From Streptomyces sp. NBC_01288 (GTDB lineage: Bacteria; Actinomycetota; Actinomycetes; Streptomycetales; Streptomycetaceae), in assembly GCF_035982055.1 (NCBI RefSeq), contig NZ_CP108427.1, forward strand, positions 2,604,001-2,668,000: a stretch of DNA of 64,000 nt. Reading direction: 5' to 3'. Below, in pieces: positions 17,582 to 25,825 of the stretch (the first letter of the stretch is position 1; each line of letters begins with the position of its first letter). The notes beneath the pieces are model-generated. The model was not told the origin of the DNA. It was given only the letters and a program-made list of their open reading frames with translations, and ran no database searches. A program made the position numbers and the translations under genes.

Positions 17582-18574
17582 ATGAAGAATCGTGTCCTCG
17601 CCACCCGTGAAATCCTGCCCGGCGAAGGCCTGCAACGCCTCTCCGAGAGCGCGGAGTTGGTGGCCTGGCCCGGTGCCGCCAAGCCCGAACCCGCCGACCT
17701 CGCCGCGCTGGCCCCCGGCGTGAGCGGTGTGCTGGCCCTCGGCAACGACCCCGTGGACGCCGCCCTCATGGACGCGGCGGGCCCCTCGCTGCGCGTCATC
17801 GCGCTGGCCAGCATGGGCTTCGACAACGTCGACCGCGTCGCCGCCGCCGAGCGCGGCATCGTCGTCACGCACACGCCCCGCGTGCTCGCCGAGACCACCG
17901 CCGACCTCACCTTCGCGCTGATCCTCGCCGCCCGCCGCCGCCTCGGCGCGGCCTCCGCGAGCCTCGCGGACGGCTCCTGGGGACTGTTCCGGATGCACGA
18001 CTACCTCGGCCTGGACGTCCACGGAGCCACCCTCGGCCTGGTCGGCTACGGCCAGATCGGCCGCGCGGTCGCCCGCCGCGCCCACGGTTTCGGGATGCGC
18101 GTGATCCACCACGACCCGTACGCGCCCGACGACGACCTGTCGACCTCGGTGGGCCTGGCCGCGCTGCTCGCCGACTCCGACGTCGTGTCGCTGCACGTGC
18201 CGCTCACGGACGAGACTCGCCATCTGATCTCGGCCCGCGAACTGGCCGCGATGAAGCCCACGGCCACGCTGGTCAGCACCTCGCGCGGCGGGGTCGTGGA
18301 CGAAGAGGCCTTGTTGGACGCCGTCCGTGAGGGGCGGCTGCACTCCGCCGGGCTCGATGTCTTCGAACGGGAGCCGATGGGTACGGAGTTGTCCCCGCTG
18401 GTGGCCGAGCCGAACATCGTCACGCTGCCGCACATCGGCTCGGCGACCGAGGCGACCCGGGCCGCGATGGTCTACCTGGCGGTGGACAACATCCTCGACG
18501 TGCTGGCCGAACGGCCCGCTCGTACGCCCCTGCCCGGGAGTTCGGCGGTGGCGGGCGCGCCGGTCGGCAACTGA
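17582..18574 (+). CDS. D-2-hydroxyacid dehydrogenase (glyoxylate/hydroxypyruvate reductase type)
   Basis: A 330-residue NAD(P)-dependent D-2-hydroxyacid dehydrogenase. It shows ALASMGFDNVDRVAAAERGI, the Rossmann motif LGLVGYGQIGRAVARRA, the catalytic Arg in VSTSRGGVVDEEALLDAV, LDVFEREP, and the catalytic His in LPHIGSAT. It reduces 2-oxo acids such as glyoxylate, hydroxypyruvate or phenylpyruvate. The ATG at 17582 is chosen because GGAGA precedes it; the longer frame to 17480 lacks a ribosome site. It lies on the lysR side of the oxoprolinase locus and could remove glyoxylate or another oxo acid made by the RraA-like aldolase. Confidence 0.88.
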   Translation: MKNRVLATREILPGEGLQRLSESAELVAWPGAAKPEPADLAALAPGVSGVLALGNDPVDAALMDAAGPSLRVIALASMGFDNVDRVAAAERGIVVTHTPRVLAETTADLTFALILAARRRLGAASASLADGSWGLFRMHDYLGLDVHGATLGLVGYGQIGRAVARRAHGFGMRVIHHDPYAPDDDLSTSVGLAALLADSDVVSLHVPLTDETRHLISARELAAMKPTATLVSTSRGGVVDEEALLDAVREGRLHSAGLDVFEREPMGTELSPLVAEPNIVTLPHIGSATEATRAAMVYLAVDNILDVLAERPARTPLPGSSAVAGAPVGN

Positions 18575-18584
18575 ACGCGCCGGT

Positions 18585-19469
18585 TCACCCCGCTGGACTG
18601 CTGCTGAGACCGGCCCACTGCAACAGGAACCGCAGCGCGTCCTGCGAGGGCGAGTCCGGTGGGGCCGTGTACGCGACGAGGAACTGGTCCGGGTGCGTGT
18701 CGACGGTGAACTGCTGCACATCGAGGGTGAGTTCACCGGCGACCGGATGGACGTACGTCTTGGTGAGCTGCCGCGGACCGCGTACCTGATGTTCGGCCCA
18801 CCAGGTGCGGAAGTCCGGGTCACGGGCGGCGAGTTCGGCGATCAGAGTGTCAAGTGCCGGGTCGTGCGGGGTGCGGCCCGCCTCCATGCGCAGCACGGCC
18901 ACGCACTCGCGGGCGGCCCGGGGCCAATCCGCGTACAGCGCCCGGAAGTCGGCATCGAGGAACGTGAGCCGGATCAGGTTGCGCTCGGCCGGGGGCACGG
19001 CGCCGAAGTCGGTGAGCAGTGCCGTGGCCGCGCGGTTCCAGGCGAGGACGTCCATGCCCCGGTGCAGCACCATCGCCGGGACGTCGTGCATGGTGTCCAG
19101 CAACTGCCGTAGCCGCGGGGCGACTTCGGAGCGGCCGGGCGGACGGGTGGACGCTCCCGGCGCGACCTCGGCCAGCGTGAAGAGGTAGGCACGCTCGTCC
19201 CGGGCGAGGTGCAGCGCGTCGGCCAGGGCGTCCAGGACGGCTCGGGAACCCCGGCGGGTACGGCCCTGTTCCAGGCGGACGATGTAGTCGACGCTCACGT
19301 GCGCGAGATACGCCAGTTCCTCCCTGCGCAGCCCGGGCACGCGCCGCAGTCGGCCGTCGTCGGGGAAGCCCGCCTGCCGCGGGTCGCGGCCCGCGCGGCG
19401 GGCGCGCAGGAAGTCGCCCAGTTCGTTGCCGGCGGGGCCGGCGGGGGGCGGCGCGTCACGGTCTGCCAT
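18585..19469 (-). CDS. XRE-family regulator with MmyB-like ligand domain
   Basis: A 294-residue protein. The N-terminal helix-turn-helix contains LRRVPGLRREELAYLAHVSVDYIVRLEQGRTRRGSRAVLDALADALHL. The C-terminal part (VLHRGMDVLAWNRAATALLTDFG, NLIRLTFLDADFRALYADW, LTKTYVHPVAGELTLDVQQFTV) is the MmyB-type ligand-binding domain, which has a PAS-like fold that may bind fatty acids. The ATG at 19469 follows GGAG. Such genes very often sit divergent from the oxidoreductase or hydrolase gene they control; here that is the alpha/beta hydrolase at 19625. Confidence 0.9.
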   Translation of the reverse strand: MADRDAPPPAGPAGNELGDFLRARRAGRDPRQAGFPDDGRLRRVPGLRREELAYLAHVSVDYIVRLEQGRTRRGSRAVLDALADALHLARDERAYLFTLAEVAPGASTRPPGRSEVAPRLRQLLDTMHDVPAMVLHRGMDVLAWNRAATALLTDFGAVPPAERNLIRLTFLDADFRALYADWPRAARECVAVLRMEAGRTPHDPALDTLIAELAARDPDFRTWWAEHQVRGPRQLTKTYVHPVAGELTLDVQQFTVDTHPDQFLVAYTAPPDSPSQDALRFLLQWAGLSSSPAG

Positions 19470-19624
19470 GGCTCCAGTGTCCTCGGGTCGGCGGGGGCGT
19501 GCCTGGTACAGAACCGCATAGGCAGAGCCGTCCCTGGTGGCGCCGGGTGGGGTGGAGTGACGGTGGGGGCCTGGCCGTAGACCGGCTTCCGTCTCCTCCC
19601 CCACCTCCGACTGGAGTGCATCCC

Positions 19625-20542
19625 ATGCGTACCGATGTCACCTTCCTCAGTGCCGGCCTGAAGCTCGCCGGTCACCTCTACACCCCGGACGGGGGGACGC
19701 CGGGGGTGCCGCGTCCCGCGATCGTGGTCGGGCATCCCGGCACCGGGGTGAAGGAACAGGCCTCCGGTCTGTACGCCCGCCTGCTGGCCGAGCGCGGGTT
19801 CGTCACGCTCGCCTTCGACGCCGCCCACCAGGGCGAGAGCGAGGGCGAGCCGCGCAGCCTGGAGGATCCGGGCCAGCGGGTCGAGGACCTCAAGGCCGCC
19901 GTCTCCTTCCTCGGCACCCTCGACGAGGTCGACCCGGGCCGCATCGGGGCGCTCGGCATCTGCGCCTCCGGCGGCTACGCCCTGGCGGCGACCGCGACCG
20001 ACCCGCGCATCCGGGCCGTGGGCACGGTCAGCGCCGTAGACATGTCACGGCAGTTCCGGCTCGGCGCGGACGGCGCCCAGGACCCGGCCGTCGTGGCGGG
20101 CATGCTGGCCGCCGCCTCCGCGGCCCGTACCGCCGAGGCCCAGGGCGCGGACGTCCAGCTGTTCCCGGTCTTCCCCGCCACCGAGGAGGAGGCGCGCGCG
20201 GGCGGCCAGCATGTCTATGAGGGCTGGGAGTACTACTGCACTCCGCGCGCCCGGCACCCCCGCTCGGCCAAGTCCCTGACCTGGACGAGCGTCGACCACA
20301 TCGCCGCCTTCGACACGTTCGCGTCCGTCGCGCTGATCGCCCCGCGACCGCTGCTGCTGATCGTCGGGCGCGAGGCGGTGACGTCCTGGATGAGCGTGGA
20401 GGCGTACCAAAAGGCGTACGGGACAAAGGAGTTGGCGTGGATCGAGGGCGCTTCGCACGTCGATCTGTACGACAGGGACGAGTACGTGACGCCCGCTGTG
20501 GAGAAGCTGGACGACTTCTTCGCCGCGCACTTGGCGGTGTGA
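19625..20542 (+). CDS. alpha/beta hydrolase (dienelactone-hydrolase/YcjY-like)
   Basis: A 305-residue alpha/beta hydrolase. It has RPAIVVGHPGTGVKEQASGLYA with the oxyanion-hole region, FVTLAFDAAHQGESEG, the nucleophile elbow GRIGALGICASGGYALAA, an acid near LLLIVGREAVTSW and a probable catalytic His in EGASHVDLYD. The elbow places Cys where most family members have Ser, as in dienelactone hydrolases, although the adjacent Ser could also serve. GGAG precedes the ATG at 19625. It is divergent from the XRE/MmyB regulator, which probably controls it. The substrate is unknown. Confidence 0.8.
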   Translation: MRTDVTFLSAGLKLAGHLYTPDGGTPGVPRPAIVVGHPGTGVKEQASGLYARLLAERGFVTLAFDAAHQGESEGEPRSLEDPGQRVEDLKAAVSFLGTLDEVDPGRIGALGICASGGYALAATATDPRIRAVGTVSAVDMSRQFRLGADGAQDPAVVAGMLAAASAARTAEAQGADVQLFPVFPATEEEARAGGQHVYEGWEYYCTPRARHPRSAKSLTWTSVDHIAAFDTFASVALIAPRPLLLIVGREAVTSWMSVEAYQKAYGTKELAWIEGASHVDLYDRDEYVTPAVEKLDDFFAAHLAV

Positions 20543-20559
20543 TTCAGTAGACAGGGAAA

Positions 20560-20595
20560 ACTACACAAGTAACTTGGCAAAGTTACTTGTGTAGT
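20560..20595. promoter_or_regulatory. perfect 16-bp inverted repeat operator of the marR/MFS operon
   Basis: ACTACACAAGTAACTT (20560-20575), spacer GGCA, and its exact reverse complement at 20580-20595. Perfect 16+4+16 symmetry is very unlikely by chance. It is AT-rich in a GC-rich genome and lies just before a marR gene, as expected for a MarR operator. It overlaps the predicted -35 element, so binding would block transcription. Confidence 0.85.
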
Positions 20596-20603
20596 TCTAC
20601 ATT
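20574..20603 (+). promoter_or_regulatory. predicted promoter of marR/MFS operon, probably leaderless
   Basis: TTGGCA (20574-20579) and TACATT (20598-20603) are separated by 18 bp, close to the vegetative promoter consensus. The expected transcription start about 7 bases later coincides with the A of the marR ATG at 20610. No Shine-Dalgarno sequence precedes that ATG, which also points to a leaderless mRNA, common in Streptomyces. Confidence 0.5.
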
Positions 20604-20609
20604 GGGACC

Positions 20610-21080
20610 ATGACCACGAACCCCGCGCCACAGCAGTCCGTCGCGACCGCGCAGCGGCTCAACGACGCGATCATCCGGCTGCGCGCACGGCTGCGCACGG
20701 AGTCTGGGCAGCATGCGACCGGCCTGACCCCGACGCAGCTCGGCGTGCTGGCGAGTGTCGTACGGGAGGGGCCCGTCACCGCGGCACGGCTGGCCGCGCT
20801 GGAGCGGGTCAGCGCGCAGTCCATCGCGCAGAGCCTGGCGGTATTGAAGGCCGCCGGGCTGGTGCACAGCGCGCCCGACGAGCGGGACGGCCGCAAGAAG
20901 CTGATGAGCGCCGACGCGTCCGCGACCGAGCTGATCGACAAGCTGCTCACCGGACGCGCCTCCTTCCTGGCGCGGGCCATCGACCAGTTGGTGGCCCCGG
21001 ACGAGCGCGCGGACGTGGAGAAGGCCATCGAGTTGCTGGAGCGGTTCGCCACGGCCGAGCTGAACGGCGGCGGCATATGA
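20610..21080 (+). CDS. MarR-family regulator of the adjacent MFS transporter
   Basis: A 156-residue MarR protein with LTPTQLGVLASVVREGPVTAARLAALERVSAQSIAQSLAVLKAAGLVHSAPDERDGRKKLMSADASA, containing the recognition helix and the DERDGRKK wing. It is probably an autorepressor acting on the perfect inverted repeat just upstream and released by the ligand that the downstream transporter exports. Its stop codon overlaps the transporter start (ATGA), so the two are co-translated. Confidence 0.9.
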   Translation: MTTNPAPQQSVATAQRLNDAIIRLRARLRTESGQHATGLTPTQLGVLASVVREGPVTAARLAALERVSAQSIAQSLAVLKAAGLVHSAPDERDGRKKLMSADASATELIDKLLTGRASFLARAIDQLVAPDERADVEKAIELLERFATAELNGGGI

Positions 21081-22498
21081 GGACCGACACCGGCAAGGCC
21101 ACCGGCCCGGCGCGCGATCTCGTGCGCAAGCCCTTCGCGTGGACCTTCACGACCCCGCTCTATGTGGGCGCCGGGCTCAACCCGGTCAACAGCTCCATCA
21201 TCGCGACCGCGCTGGTGCCGATCGCCACCGAGCTGCATGTCGCGGTCGGCAGCACCGCCGTCCTCGTCTCCTCGCTCTACCTGGCCAGCGCGGTGGCGCA
21301 GCCCACCGCGGGCAAGCTCGCGGAGGTGCTCGGCGCGCGCCGGGTCTTCCTGTTCGGCATCGTCCTGGTGCTGCTCGGCGGGGTCGTCGGCGGCCTCGGC
21401 CGGAATCTGGCGATGCTGACCGTGGCCCGGGTACTGGTCGGCATCGGCACCTCGGCCGCGTTCCCCTGCGCGATGGTGCTGATCCGGCGCCGCGCCCAGG
21501 ACGCCGGTCTCGACGCCCCGCCGGGCGCGGTGCTGGGCGGGATCGCGATCGCGGGCATGGCCACCGCCGCCATCGGCCCGCCCATCGGCGGACTCCTGGT
21601 CGGCGCGGCGGGCTGGCGCTGGGCGTTCCTGATCAACATCCCGGTGACGCTGGCCGCGATGGTGATGGCCGTGCGCTGGCTGCCCAAGGACCCGCCGCTG
21701 GACCGCGCGGACAACGGTTTCCGCAGGGTCGCCGACCGGATCGACCTCCCCGGCATCATCGGCTTCGCCGTGTCGATGAGCGCGCTGGTCATCTTCCTGA
21801 TGGGCCTCCCCCACCTCGGGTGGACCGCGCTCGCCGTCTTCGTTCTGGCCGCGGTGCCCACGGTCTGGTGGGAGCTGCGCAAGCCGGCACCGTTCTTCGA
21901 CTTCCGCGGCCTCGCCGCCAACGGCGCCCTGACCCGCACCTATCTGCGCCAGGCGCTCTCCCTGCTCGGCACCTACACCGTGATGTACGGCGTCACGCAG
22001 TGGATGGAGGCCGCGCACGGCTTCTCCACCGTGACGGCGGGACTCCTGCTGCTCCCGATGGGCGCCGTCTCCGCACTCCTCTCGCGCCCGCTCGCCCGCC
22101 GCAATCTGATCCGCGGCCCGCTGATCGTCTCGGCGGTGTCCATGCTGATCGGCTCGGCCGGGATCATGCTGCTCAGCTCGCACGGCCCGGTGATCACGAT
22201 CGTGCTGGTGTCCCTGATCTTCGGCGTCGTCTCGGCCACCACCACCGTCGGCAACCAGACCGCCCTCTACCTGGAGGCGCCGCCCGCCCAAATAGGCACC
22301 GCCTCCGGCCTGTTCAGGACCTTCGGCTACCTCGGGACGATCACCTCCGCCGTGATCGGCGGCATCGTCTTCCGCACCGGCGTGACCGACCACGGCCTGC
22401 ACATCCTCGGCCTCGTCCTGGTCGGCGCGGGCCTCGCGGTCCTCCTCCTGACCGTCCTGGACCGCCGCCTGATGGGCCGCACCACCACGACCACCTGA
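21077..22498 (+). CDS. MFS drug-efflux transporter (DHA2-like)
   Basis: A 473-residue membrane protein of the major facilitator superfamily. It has a cytoplasmic start, then about 12-14 segments with VNSSIIATALVPIATELHV, GKLAEVLGARRVFLFGIVLVLLGG, ARVLVGIGTSAAFPCAMVLIRRR and AIGPPIGGLLVGAAGWRWAFLINIPVT (the motif C region typical of exporters). It most resembles the EmrB/QacA family of proton-driven drug exporters. It overlaps the marR stop by 4 bases and is followed by an isochorismatase-fold gene, forming a three-gene resistance-type operon. Confidence 0.9.
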   Translation: MRTDTGKATGPARDLVRKPFAWTFTTPLYVGAGLNPVNSSIIATALVPIATELHVAVGSTAVLVSSLYLASAVAQPTAGKLAEVLGARRVFLFGIVLVLLGGVVGGLGRNLAMLTVARVLVGIGTSAAFPCAMVLIRRRAQDAGLDAPPGAVLGGIAIAGMATAAIGPPIGGLLVGAAGWRWAFLINIPVTLAAMVMAVRWLPKDPPLDRADNGFRRVADRIDLPGIIGFAVSMSALVIFLMGLPHLGWTALAVFVLAAVPTVWWELRKPAPFFDFRGLAANGALTRTYLRQALSLLGTYTVMYGVTQWMEAAHGFSTVTAGLLLLPMGAVSALLSRPLARRNLIRGPLIVSAVSMLIGSAGIMLLSSHGPVITIVLVSLIFGVVSATTTVGNQTALYLEAPPAQIGTASGLFRTFGYLGTITSAVIGGIVFRTGVTDHGLHILGLVLVGAGLAVLLLTVLDRRLMGRTTTTT

Positions 22499-22542
22499 CC
22501 GACCAACTCCCCTATGCAGAACCCCACCAAGGAGAACCTCGC

Positions 22543-23139
22543 GTGAGCACCCCCTCCCTCCCCACGATCACCCCCGAGCGCACCGCCCTGCTGGTCATGG
22601 ACTTCCAGAACGGGATCGTCCCCGTCGCCCCCGACTCCGACGCCCTCGTCGAGCGGGTCAAGGACACCATCGCCGAGGTCCGCGCGGCCGGCGGCGCCAT
22701 CGGCTACGTCCGCGTCGCCTTCACCGAGGACGACTGGTCGGCGGTCCCGGACACCAACAAGTCCTTCAGCGCGCTGGCAGCGGCGAAGATGCTGCACCAC
22801 GAGGACGACGCCACGCAGATCGACGGGCGGATCACGCCCGAGGACGGCGACATCGTCGTCCGCAAGATCCGCTACGGCTCGGGCTCGACCACCGATCTCC
22901 ACGAGCGGTTGAGCGACCGCGGCATCGACACCCTGGTGCTCGCCGGCATCAGCACCAGCGGCGTCGTCCTGTCCACGGTCATCGACGCGGCCGACCGCGA
23001 CTACCGCGTCTTCGTCCTGTCCGACGGCGTCGCCGACCCCGACGCCGAGACCCACCGGGTGCTGGTCGAGAAGGTGTTCCCGTCCCGGGCCCACGTCATC
23101 GACACCACGGTCCTACGACAGCTGCTGCGCTCCGCCTGA
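22543..23139 (+). CDS. isochorismatase-family protein lacking the usual catalytic Cys
   Basis: A 198-residue isochorismatase/cysteine-hydrolase fold protein. It has ALLVMDFQNGIVP with the catalytic Asp and VVRKIRYGSGSTTDL with the Lys. The normal GI-T--C motif is replaced by LVLAGISTSGVVLSTVIDAA, so a Val occupies the Cys position. Enzymes of this fold without Cys, such as true isochorismatases, hydrolyse enol ethers; amidases need the Cys. Thus it is probably not a nicotinamidase-like amidase. The GTG at 22543 has AAGGAG upstream. It is the last gene of the marR/MFS operon. Confidence 0.85.
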   Translation: MSTPSLPTITPERTALLVMDFQNGIVPVAPDSDALVERVKDTIAEVRAAGGAIGYVRVAFTEDDWSAVPDTNKSFSALAAAKMLHHEDDATQIDGRITPEDGDIVVRKIRYGSGSTTDLHERLSDRGIDTLVLAGISTSGVVLSTVIDAADRDYRVFVLSDGVADPDAETHRVLVEKVFPSRAHVIDTTVLRQLLRSA

Positions 23140-23147
23140 CACAGGGC

Positions 23148-24110
23148 TCACGCCGGTGCCCCGGGCGGCGTCCCAGGCGGCGTCCCGGGGAAGACCACGC
23201 GGAGTTTCCGCACCCGCCCGCCCTGGCGGAACATCAGCCAGGCCAGGGTGGGCGGGCAGGGGTCGGGGATACCGGCGGGGTTGACGACCTCCATCTCCCA
23301 GATGGCGATGTCCCGGCTGGCCACGACATGGCGCAGATGCTGGGTCACGCCCTTGTCCCGGGTGCTGCGCATCGCCGGGAAGGGGTGGCGGCGTCCGCCG
23401 TCCTTGTTGAGGACGCCGACGAGTTCGGTCTCCGCGGGCCACAACTCCAGGATCTCCGGCGGCAGTTGGCCGCGCATGGCGCCGTCCAGCGTGACCTCGG
23501 CCTCCTGCCGGCTGTCCTCGGTGAGCGCGGAGGCGTCGTCGTGGCCCCCGGCCGCGGTCGACAGCAGCACCTTGGCCATTTTCGCCCGGGCCTGGTTGAG
23601 CCGGCTGCGCACGGTGCCGACCGGCACCTCGCAGACCTCGGCGATCTCCTGGTACGAGGTGATCCCGCTGAAGTGCCGCAGCATCAGCACCAGCCGCTGC
23701 TGCTGCGGCAGTTCCGCCACCGCGTCCCAGATCCAGTCCCGCATCGCGTGCTGCTCGACGACCCGCTCCGGATGCGAGGGCTCGTCCTCCCGCACCCGCA
23801 ACTGTTCCAGCGCGTCGAGACCCGGCACCTCCCGCACGGCCCGCAGCCGCATCCGGGCCGCGTTCCGCACGATCGCCCGCAACCACGCCCCCACGGCGGC
23901 AGGTTCCCGCACGTCACCGATGCGCCGCAGCGCGGTCAACGCGGCGTCCTGTACGGCGTCCTCGGCGTCGGGGCCGTAGCCGAGCAGGCTCAACGCGACG
24001 GCACGCATGGGCGCCTGATGGCGCGTCAGCAACAAGCCCAGGGCGTCGGACTCGCCGGCCTGGGCCCTGAGGGTGAGTTCCTCATCCGTGGGGTGGTCGA
24101 GGGACACCAT
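23148..24110 (-). CDS. ECF-type sigma factor with C-terminal SnoaL-like extension
   Basis: A 320-residue sigma-70 family protein. Region 2 is at about residues 15-90 (LLTRHQAPMRAVALSLLGYGPDAEDAVQDAALTALRRIG, AWLRAIVRNAARMRLR), and region 4 reads LPQQQRLVLMLRHFSGITSYQEIAEVCEVPVGTVRSRLNQARAKM. About 130 more residues follow, ending WEMEVVNPAGIPDPCPPTLAWLMFRQGGRVRKLRVVF, which look like an NTF2/SnoaL-type domain. Such extensions replace separate anti-sigma factors in several ECF groups. The ATG at 24110 is preceded by GGAGG. It is convergent with the isochorismatase gene, 8 bases apart. Confidence 0.85.
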   Translation of the reverse strand: MVSLDHPTDEELTLRAQAGESDALGLLLTRHQAPMRAVALSLLGYGPDAEDAVQDAALTALRRIGDVREPAAVGAWLRAIVRNAARMRLRAVREVPGLDALEQLRVREDEPSHPERVVEQHAMRDWIWDAVAELPQQQRLVLMLRHFSGITSYQEIAEVCEVPVGTVRSRLNQARAKMAKVLLSTAAGGHDDASALTEDSRQEAEVTLDGAMRGQLPPEILELWPAETELVGVLNKDGGRRHPFPAMRSTRDKGVTQHLRHVVASRDIAIWEMEVVNPAGIPDPCPPTLAWLMFRQGGRVRKLRVVFPGTPPGTPPGAPA

Positions 24111-24323
24111 GAAGCCTCCATGCGCACACATCACAAGCCCTGGGCCACTCCGGGGAGTTGGGCTCATGCTCCGGGGACCCACTTCTCCCACCCGCCGATG
24201 AACAGGAGATGGACCCCACATGTCGGACCGAGGGGACCCTTGTCGACGAAGATACGCCGCTACGGCTCCTCGTCGGGCCCCCTCGGCCGGATCGGTCAAC
24301 CCGTCGGTCAACCCGCCCCGGTA

Positions 24324-25730
24324 TCAGCCCTGTTCGGCCGACCCGGGCCCGGGCTCGGGCAGCCAGCTGCCGTGGAAGCCGGACGGGACGGGGTACGGCA
24401 GTTCCACGACCGCCTGCACGGAGAGGTCGCCGGCGTCGAGGACGAGGAGTTCACCGGCCGTGCCGTTGTCGTCCGAGACGAGCGACATGAGCCAGCCCGC
24501 GTCCTCGTCGGTGCCGTCGGACGCCGGTACGAAGACGGCCTCGCCGGAGTAGCGGCTGCCGGGTGTCTTGTGGACGTCCCCGGTCTGGCGCTCCAGGTCG
24601 TGCTTGGCGATGCCGTCGCCGTTGACCGTGTAGAGGTAGCGGTTCCGGCGCCCGGTGAGGGTCTCGTTGTGGGTGGGGAACTCGGCCTCGCGGTCGTCGA
24701 GTTGGGTCTCGGTGACCCGGCCGGCCACCGGGTCCAGGGTCCACCGGTACAGGACGGAGGGGGCCTGGGTGTGGCCCGGTTCGCGCACCCCGACCTGACC
24801 GTTCGCCACGCTGGGGACACTCGCGCCGGTGGGTCCGCCGATGTCGCCCCAGACCTTCCGGAACCCGGCGTCGTCGTAGCGCACCGCGTCCAGCACCACA
24901 CGCCCCTGCGCGTCCTCGTAGGCGTTGCCCACATGGAAGACGTAGCAGGGGTCGACGTCGAACCAGCGCACGTCGGTGGAACCGTGCTCGCGGGACATGA
25001 TCCCGATCCGCGCGCCGTACGCCTCGGCCCACCGGTACGGCATGCCGCCGCGCCCGGCCAGGGTGTGGTCGAAGACGACGGGCAGGTCCATCCACACGAT
25101 GTGGTTCTCGGTGATGGCGAAGTCGTGCATCATCGTCGGCCCGGGCACGTCGATCGGCCGGCTGTCGAGCAACTCGCCCTCCGGGGTGACCCGGTGGTAG
25201 GTGAGGTAGGGCGGCGCGAACCCGGTCCCGAACAGGTGCAGTTCACCGGTGACCGGGTCCTCCTTGGGATGCGCGGTCATCGCGGTGGTCAGCTTCCCGC
25301 CGAAGTCGTACGGGCCGACGGTCTCCAGCTCCGGGGTGACCCAGTAGGGCAGGCCGACCTCGCACAGGGCGAGGACGGTGTCGGCGTGCCGGATCACATG
25401 GGTGTTGGCGGGCACCGCGGCGAGGTCGACGCTGAAGTCCTCGCGGACGAAGGGGTGACCTTCCAACTCCCTGGTCTTGACCCACCTGTTGCGGTACCAC
25501 TCGGCACGGCCGCCGCGCAGCCGGATGCCGTGCAGCATGCCGGGGCCGGTGAACCAGTGGCCCCGGTCCTCGCCGGGCAGCGGGTTGGGGCCGTTGCGCA
25601 GATAGCGGCCGTCCAGGTCGGGCGGGAGGGTGCCCCGTACGGTGAGTTCGGCGGCGGTGTACTCCTCGGGGACCGGTGCGAAGCGGCCCTGGAGGTAGAG
25701 GGGGGCAGGTGTGTCGGTCTCGTTCGTCAT
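24324..25730 (-). CDS. carotenoid oxygenase family protein
   Basis: A 468-residue member of the carotenoid/stilbene cleavage oxygenase family, with a seven-bladed propeller fold. The four iron-binding His residues are visible in TAHPKEDP, PGPTMMHDFAIT, CYVFHVGNAYE and SGFHGSWLPEP near the C-terminus. The N-terminal PPDLDGRYLRNGPNPLPG motif is also typical. It probably cleaves a carotenoid, apocarotenoid or phenylpropanoid double bond with O2. AAGGA precedes the ATG. No carotenoid synthesis genes are nearby. An alpha/beta hydrolase gene lies 95 bases upstream on the same strand. Confidence 0.92.
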   Translation of the reverse strand: MTNETDTPAPLYLQGRFAPVPEEYTAAELTVRGTLPPDLDGRYLRNGPNPLPGEDRGHWFTGPGMLHGIRLRGGRAEWYRNRWVKTRELEGHPFVREDFSVDLAAVPANTHVIRHADTVLALCEVGLPYWVTPELETVGPYDFGGKLTTAMTAHPKEDPVTGELHLFGTGFAPPYLTYHRVTPEGELLDSRPIDVPGPTMMHDFAITENHIVWMDLPVVFDHTLAGRGGMPYRWAEAYGARIGIMSREHGSTDVRWFDVDPCYVFHVGNAYEDAQGRVVLDAVRYDDAGFRKVWGDIGGPTGASVPSVANGQVGVREPGHTQAPSVLYRWTLDPVAGRVTETQLDDREAEFPTHNETLTGRRNRYLYTVNGDGIAKHDLERQTGDVHKTPGSRYSGEAVFVPASDGTDEDAGWLMSLVSDDNGTAGELLVLDAGDLSVQAVVELPYPVPSGFHGSWLPEPGPGSAEQG

Positions 25731-25825
25731 GCTGTTTTCCTTAGAGGTTCTGTGGCTCCGCGCGCCCGAACACCTCTGGTCCGGGCCGGAGTTGGCCGCG
25801 CGGCGGCGGAGAGGGTTCGGGCGGC

